Under the pieces are notes generated by a model, which searched no databases, was not told the origin of the DNA, and saw nothing but the letters and a program-made list of their open reading frames with translations. This document shows, one piece after another, positions 57,888-64,000 of a stretch of 64,000 nucleotides of DNA (the first letter of the stretch is position 1; each line of letters starts with the position of its first letter). Source of the stretch: Ophiura sarsii (lineage: Eukaryota; Echinodermata; Ophiuroidea; Amphilepidida; Ophiuridae). The stretch is taken from positions 28,725,570-28,789,569 of the forward strand of contig CM069459.1 of the NCBI GenBank assembly GCA_035610835.1, written 5' to 3'. A program made the position numbers and the translations under genes.

Positions 57888-58260
57888 AGGCATATTATGT
57901 GATCTTTTCCAGAGAGCGCCCTCTATTCATTATCTTTTTTAGAAAGTAGATTTTCTTGCAGATTTAAATTTCTGATCATAAATCGTACATATATTCCAAG
58001 TTACATAGCGATACGATTCCTAATTACCTCAAAATCATGGTTTTAGAGTGAATTTAGACTAGAATAAAATAAGTTGTCGGATATCCGACAGTTTATTTTC
58101 ACTCTAAAACCATGATTGTGAAGTAATTAAGAATCGTATCGCCCTGTAACTTGGAATGTATGTACGATTTATGATCAGAATTGTAAATCTGCAAGAAAAT
58201 CTTCTTTCAATTTTTTTTCGATGTTGAGGGCGTTCCCTGGAAAGATCACATAATATACCT
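57888..58260. mobile_element. TTAA-flanked foldback MITE at array border
   Basis: Ends aggcatattatgtgatcttt and inverse with TTAA duplications (57,884-57,887 and 58,261-58,264). Homology of gene C's flank to the other copies ends here. Confidence 0.8.
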
Positions 58261-58264
58261 TTAA

Positions 58265-58415
58265 GCAAGTAATGGCGATATGGGTTGAGCATTTATTATC
58301 CACCCGCACGTCCCCCAAAACCCCGGATTTCTTTAGTGTAACAATATCCGCGCATATCCATTCCGTGGTGTCAAAATTCTTATTGTAAAGCTGCTCCAGG
58401 GGCATGAAAGAGGGC
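58265..58415 (-). other. Coding-like fragment outside the array, unknown
   Basis: Open frame FMPLEQLYNKNFDTTEWICA then DIVTLKKSGVLGDVRVDNKC. Protein-like composition, with a possible acceptor (cgcaag) upstream. No family recognised; might be an exon of the neighbouring gene or an old insertion. Confidence 0.3.
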
Positions 58416-58669
58416 AAGAATCTCTTGCGTGCATAATATATATATATCAGCTATGCAGCATTTACTGAATATCTTTGTATTTAGGGCTGTGATCAATTTT
58501 AGATGGTAATGTTTTTACTATTTTATATGTTTATTTCTGAGTACGTCCATCACCTAGTCCATATATAGGAGACAATTCTATAATTATACTGAGCAATTGG
58601 TATAAATTAAATGTAACTCAAAGCACCTATTTTTTAGGTATGATATTTATGTTCAGAAACCTAGTAATA

Positions 58670-58950
58670 TGAAAGGAGATAAAGAGGGAAGGAAAGGGAA
58701 AGGGAAAGGAAAGGGACAAAAAGGAGAAAGGAAGACAGGTAAATTAGTTGGAATATTGCAGTTTTCACGCCGGTACAGGGACGCAACGCCTCTACCCCCC
58801 CCCCCCCCCCACCGATTTTCTTACTCGACGGCAAGTCAAAAAGTTACATAAAAAACCTGACTACGCCACCGGGCCGGGCCACCGGGTCGAACTGGTGTTC
58901 ACCGGGGGAAAATACCATTTGCCCCTCCCCCTGAAAAGTGACCCTGGCTA
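58670..58950. mobile_element. Dispersed repeat, inverted copy of 14,965-15,160
   Basis: ttcacgccggtacagggacg and gcaacgcctctaccccc match the inverse of 14,955-15,000, and the adjoining GA-rich run matches the TC tract there. Family unknown. Confidence 0.5.
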
Positions 58951-59605
58951 CGCCATTGAAGCTGTCCTTGTAAGTGAGCAGCAACGAGTAGGCTACACAG
59001 ATATGTTCAAATTCAAAAAAGATTTTTTTTTTTATCATGGAATTTCAAACAAGTTTAAGCTTACTACAGAATTGTTAACGAAAAAATACAACATCAAGCA
59101 TTCTATTCTTATTTCGGAAAGCGATGTACACGTATTCCTCATAATATAAAAAGCACATACTCTGACACACAAAATAATTATGTTTCAGTGTTGAGTCAAA
59201 TTTTAGCCATTCATTATTGATTTAAATACAATAAGGTGTGTTTGAAACTCATGGGATGGGTTTAATAACTATCTCAATTAAAAATGGTTGACTCTGTGTG
59301 AATGCGTACTAATACTCGATGTTCCTTACTTTTTAAATAGATAGCCGGCTTATCAGGCATAACTCTTGATAGAAAGGGTCAATTCACTTATTGTTTCCCC
59401 GATGATTGGTAGACCACATTCTTTTAATACTTGCTTTTTTGGAGTGTTATTTTTCTTTTGCTCATTTTGTTTAAAAAAATGATCATTCCTGGTCAAGCAA
59501 GAGCGTTGTACTGTGACGAATAAGATCAGCATTATTTTGCCCGCCTTTTATAAATGATTTTGTTTGTCGCGTGTGGGATAAATCGATTGCGATGAACATC
59601 AGCAT

Positions 59606-59691
59606 TAATTGTCAATAACAAAACAAAAGGGTCAGAGATGGGAGGCCTATTAATTGTCAATAACAAAACAAAAGGGTCAGAGATGGGAGGC
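59606..59691. repeat. 43-bp tandem duplication
   Basis: attaattgtcaataacaaaa through ggtcagagatgggaggc occurs twice head to tail without visible differences. Confidence 0.85.
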
Positions 59692-60509
59692 ATAAATCAA
59701 ATTGGTGTCTTTTGTCTTGATTTTGTCTGTGTGTGATGCTTGTGTGAGGTCCCTTCTGGAATTGGGGTGAATAGGAGCTTTTGCAACTTTGAAATTCCAG
59801 TGCCCATAAATCCGCCAAACAACATCGTAGCGCAACAAAAGAGGTGTCAAAATGCGCAGAAGATAACTGTGAATCGAATCAATTATTATTATTTATTGGC
59901 GCAGTTTATTATCGGGTGTGAGATAGGAGGGTCGCGACAGGTTGGCATGTTCATACTTGTTACCCCTATTAATTTCAAAGACAAAACTAAGTTGCGTGAT
60001 AATTATATTTGAGTTAACTTTAATGTTATGACGATGGCCATATTGTATATAACAATTAAAGAAACTTACCTGTATTTACAGTACTGATGGTTCGTTGTGG
60101 GCTAAAAGAGACCGATTGATGTTATCAATGATGAGTTAAAGACAGAATGAGATCCGTCTTGACAGCTATTCTGTTTGTAAACGTGAACTTTGTACCTTAC
60201 AATATTTGATTAGAATGTCGTCGCCCATCCAATAGAAGAATGTTCAATGTTTGATTTGTGATTGAGGTTTGTAGTATTTGAGATTATTGTTATATCATTC
60301 ATTGATAATAACGAGGAGACTGTCATGCGTGTTTTCACGTGACATAGCATAGTAACGGTTTGTTTCGAACACAAGGGCGCATCCAGAATTGTTTCAGGGG
60401 GGGGGGGGGGAATGTTGTATTCTTGTGAGTGGAGCGACCAGCGGATGGGTCCAGGGGCGGGCATGGGTTTTCGGCATTTTGAATGCAAAGATTCAGCATT
60501 CTGAAGCAA

Positions 60510-61380
60510 GAAGAATTAAGGTGGTTCGAGATTCATTATAATGTTGAAACCTTTATAAAACAATGTAAGCGAAGCGCGCAAAAAATTCAGTTTATGAACT
60601 AGAATTGGCCAGAATAATTCCCTGTAGCCATTTAGTGAAACTTAAATGTTGAAACATTTGAAGTAATACGCGCGAAGCGCGACATTTGTTTTTAACACTT
60701 AAAAACGTAAAGTATGACGTTTTAAACGTCATCCACATAATATTTTGGTGTGGTTCGAGAGCCATTATGATGTTGAAACGTGCAAAAAACAAAGGCGCGC
60801 AAAGTGCGCAAAAAAATAATTGAACTAAAATGGTCATGGAAAAGCTTGAATAATGAAACATTAAAACTAATACGCGCGAGGCGAACACAATTTGGCATTT
60901 CTAACACTTAAATGGTCCAGTATGATGTTTTTAACTTCCCCCACGAAATATTTGGTGTGGTTCTTTACCCACTTATAATGTATAATGTTGAAACCTGTAG
61001 AAATAATGCACGCAAAGATTTTCAGTTTTTAAACTAAAATGGTAATGGGAAACCTTCCTGAAGTCATATTGTTCAGCTTGAATAATGAAACATTGAACTA
61101 ATTGGTATTTTTAACACTCTTAAAAGGTCTAGTATGAAGTTTTTAACGTCCCCCACATAATATTTAGAATATTTACGGTGGTTCGAGACCCATTATAATA
61201 TTGAAAGCTGTAGGGAAAATGAGCACGATTAGAGCAAACAAATTCAGTTTTTGATCTAAATGGTCTAGAAAAACGTTCCTGACGTCATATTATTAAGCTT
61301 GAATAATGAAGCATTGAAACTGGCATTTTTAACACTAACAAGTTCCAGTATAACGTTTTAACGTCACCCACATTCAAATA
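60510..61380. repeat. Four-unit degenerate tandem repeat, about 210 bp per unit
   Basis: Units carry gtggttcgagacccattata, atgttgaaac and tccagtatgacgtttt. Related to the interior of the hAT-like element at 46,255. Not protein coding. Confidence 0.65.
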
Positions 61381-61404
61381 TGGGGACGTGACCCCGTAAC
61401 CTCC

Positions 61405-61585
61405 CCCCCTATTATGCCCCTACCCTTCCTCCTCCTACCTCCGTCTCGTCCTCCTTCTTCTCCTCTTCCTCCTTCTTCCCATTATGCCCATACCCTTCCT
61501 TCTCCCCTACCTCCGTCTCGTCTTCCTTCTTCTCCTCTTCCTCCTTCTTCTCCTCTTCCTCCTCCTTCTTCTCCTCTTCCTTCTT
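61405..61585. repeat. CT-rich tandem repeat
   Basis: A block of about 70 bp (attatgcccctacccttcct and tacctccgtctcgtcctcc) repeated, then ttcttctcctcttcctcc units. Basic low-complexity frames on the minus strand are artefacts. Confidence 0.8.
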
Positions 61586-61959
61586 TTTGTTAAAACTCTT
61601 TTGTCAACGGGGGCATGGCCTAGCATTGGGTGCAAGAGAAAGAGGACAACCAAAATATAGGGGGGGGTCATTGTGTGAGGATGTTGATGGGTAACAAAAT
61701 GTGCAAGATGTTCTAAAAAGGTGGTATTTGGGCGACAAAATCTTCTAAACAAAGCTATTTATACGAAAATATTATAATAGAAAACTTACATTGACAATTA
61801 TTACGTTCTTGAACATTTATAGTTATGTACCGTATTATTGCTTCCCATATTTGCGATTGTCTTAGATGCACACCCAGGATGATCTACCACCTGGGGTGAA
61901 TCACTCTCGCTTCGCACCATGAATTATTATCAGAAAACATTGTAAATCGCCGACTAGCA

Positions 61960-62110
61960 TCTCGATCACGATGCTCTTGGCCAACTTGGTTACGTGTTCC
62001 GCCGTTGGCTTGGCTACTCGCACCGTCGTTGCCTTGGTTACGCGCTCTGTCGTTGCCTTGGTGATGGCTGTTTCTACCATTACGCCCTCTGCGCCAGTGA
62101 TATTGGTGCA
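61960..62110 (-). other. Open frame with 30-bp internal repeats, unknown
   Basis: Three 30-bp units reading GNDRARNQ/GNDGASSQ/NGGTRNQ on the minus strand. Composition is Asn/Gln/Gly/Arg-rich. A possible donor (tcatg|gtgcga) follows. No family recognised. Confidence 0.2.
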
Positions 62111-62119
62111 TATTAAGGA

Positions 62120-64000
62120 AAGGGAAATCAAGTCATACACTCCTGCCAATAGTTTCCTCATTGCAGTTGTTTTGTGTTGTAGTCGTAGGGATTTAATCGT
62201 GAAAGATATCTGATGTCATCTTACAGAATTTGTATCGTGAAAATGATGGTAAGTGATGATATTGGTTTAAGCACGCCTCTCGGATGAACCAGTACATCTA
62301 TATAAATAAAGAATTTCCATTGCTGGAGGTCATGCATACTCGTAATTCCCATCAACCACACATCTAATTCCAATCAAAATCACATCATCCCCGTGTGGCA
62401 TTGTTCAGCACAACGTATAAGCTGCATTAAAGTATATCAATGCTTTTGCCATCTAGGAACCATTTATCATGTTTATAGTACCTTACACAGCAGAGGTCGG
62501 AAACGCTCGATATTTGTACATAAGGGGTACATGGAAAACAGTTGAACGAGGTTAATAGAATAAGAGGTATTCTGCTGAGAGCTATTTCAAATGGATGGGA
62601 AATGGAAATAGAACTAATGTTTTCAAAATAAACTCCATCACTTAGACATCATGTGTAGGTGTCAATCTTCGTATGCGCGTGTCCATCTCTGTGTTGTCTC
62701 TTTAACTTGTTCCCTCCGTAAACGATCAATCGAAAAAATGAATGTCGAACAATCAGTTCTTTTTGTAATTGCAACATATCAAATCAGTTGTTTTTTAATT
62801 AGAGAAATGTCTGTTCTACTGAACACATAGGGGTACATCATATTTCACATCCGGTTTTCAATCGTGTACCCCACATTTTACATTTCATTATTGCTTGTCG
62901 ACACCATTGTGTAATATACAGGGTGTACCAGAACTATTTATTTTGGGAAAATTAAATTTATTTTGCTACTGTACATGTAGTAGAACCATTGCTCTATAAG
63001 TCAGACAGAGATCTTGTGATTCTAACATGTATTATGTTCAGCTTGATTAGGAATTTTGGATTTTAACAATCATATGTTTCTGTCAGATATAACAAGAGTA
63101 TTTTGTAAAATGGTAGATTCCATCAAAATCATTTCTTTGAAAATCTTTAAAATCAGCCGAACATGTTCAGCAAAAGGTCTATTGAAATGTTATGCTGGTA
63201 ATTTGCTGTGTCCTGTTCAAATTTCAAAAGGTAATGATTGATGTCAATCGTTTTAATGTTTATCAAGTAATATACATGTATGTATTTGGATGACGTAAAA
63301 AAGGGACTCGTTCAACATGACTGACTTAACACTTTCACAAAATGTTTCAAAAATGTCAAAAATTTTGAATTTCATTTGGAATCACCATGTGAAAGGCATT
63401 GAAATAATCACAAACATGCCTAGTATTGATTATGGCGTTTTGGCAGATATGTTTTATTATAACAATATCACACCTACGACGTCGCATTATTCTTTTCTCA
63501 CTCAATTATTTGTTCCAATGTAGCACGACCTGTTTATCACTTTATTAGTTAATAGTCTGGGTGGTTTTTTTTTTTAGTTTGGGTAGGTTTTTTCTTTCCG
63601 CGCTCACGTTTCAGAATTTAAAGGACAGAATTAAGTTACCCAAACTGTGCAATTTCTTATTCCCATACCAACATCGTTTTGTTAAACATCGTAAAAAATC
63701 AATGAATGTTAGTGTAATTATAAACACAGCTAAATGCCTTCATAAATTGTTAAAATAGCATTGTGCTAGCAGTGCTACAGATCATGGCTTGTGATTTGCA
63801 CCTCCACTTGGTGATTATATTTCATGATAGGTATTTGCTTCTGTTTATCGTGTTTTTTCTTCTTTTAGCACTAATCTAGCATTTGATTCGCCCGGGAGAG
63901 GGCGGTCTCCTATTCGTCCTCGTTGCCGAAGAATGACATTCCCCATATGTAATCCTTGACGTCCTACACAGGCCTATGTAATCCCCTATCTGCCCATTGT
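62120..64000. other. Right flank without recognised genes
   Basis: Only an end-like atacagggtgtaccag (about 62,920) and a cactttcacaaaatgtttc fragment of the 16,145 MITE family (63,330-63,440) stand out. I see no exon. Confidence 0.4.

Overview
The window is AT-rich, intron-rich, transposon-laden animal DNA. Its repeat vocabulary (frequent taggcctac, LINE 3' ends, many MITEs) suggests a marine invertebrate deuterostome such as an echinoderm or hemichordate. That assignment is inference; no species-diagnostic gene is present. No prokaryotic gene, operon or CRISPR is present, and most long open frames are low-complexity or chance.

The real gene content is a tandem array of three phospholipid scramblase (PLSCR family) genes, all on the minus strand, called A, B and C from left to right. 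I assembled them from small exons with matching splice phases. Gene A (about 12.0 kb down to 464) runs off the left edge and lacks its last four exons here. Gene B runs from about 37.7 kb to 17,195 and gene C from about 57.1 kb to 42,764. Each exon (E3 CPPGLEYL, E4 [10 protein letters not shown]5 ESSCCW, E6 RPFQC...PPGTPIGF, E7 [10 protein letters not shown]8 [10 protein letters not shown]9 [12 protein letters not shown]10 DF.FYEQKN stop) recurs at the same relative place in each copy with identical lengths and phases, apart from two extra codons in E3 of gene B. A non-coding 5' exon, a 5'UTR intron and an exon with ATGGCG are also shared.

Layout: 1-80 is a mariner end inside intron 6 of gene A. 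Exons of A lie at 464-11,379, with a 2.7-kb TIR element holding two LINE fragments at 7,868-10,575. The A/B intergenic region is about 12.1-17.2 kb. Exons of B lie at 17,195-27,300. The 5'UTR intron of B is swollen to about 10.4 kb by an 8.5-kb TIR element (27,469-35,985), which carries its own minus-strand SAM-domain gene exons, plus a 1.5-kb nested TA element. The B/C intergenic region is about 37.8-42.7 kb. Exons of C lie at 42,764-56,705. Homology to the array stops at about 57,887, at a TTAA-flanked foldback element. The last 6 kb is flanking DNA with satellites, CT-rich repeats and unrecognised fragments.

Because the same site can be read filled in one copy and empty in another, many transposon boundaries and target-site duplications (TAA, TCA, TTAA, TA, 7-9 bp) can be read directly. 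The three scramblases presumably do the same job (Ca2+-activated lipid scrambling at membranes) with diverging N-termini, promoters and last exons. Gene B has lost most of exon 2 and is the most altered copy.
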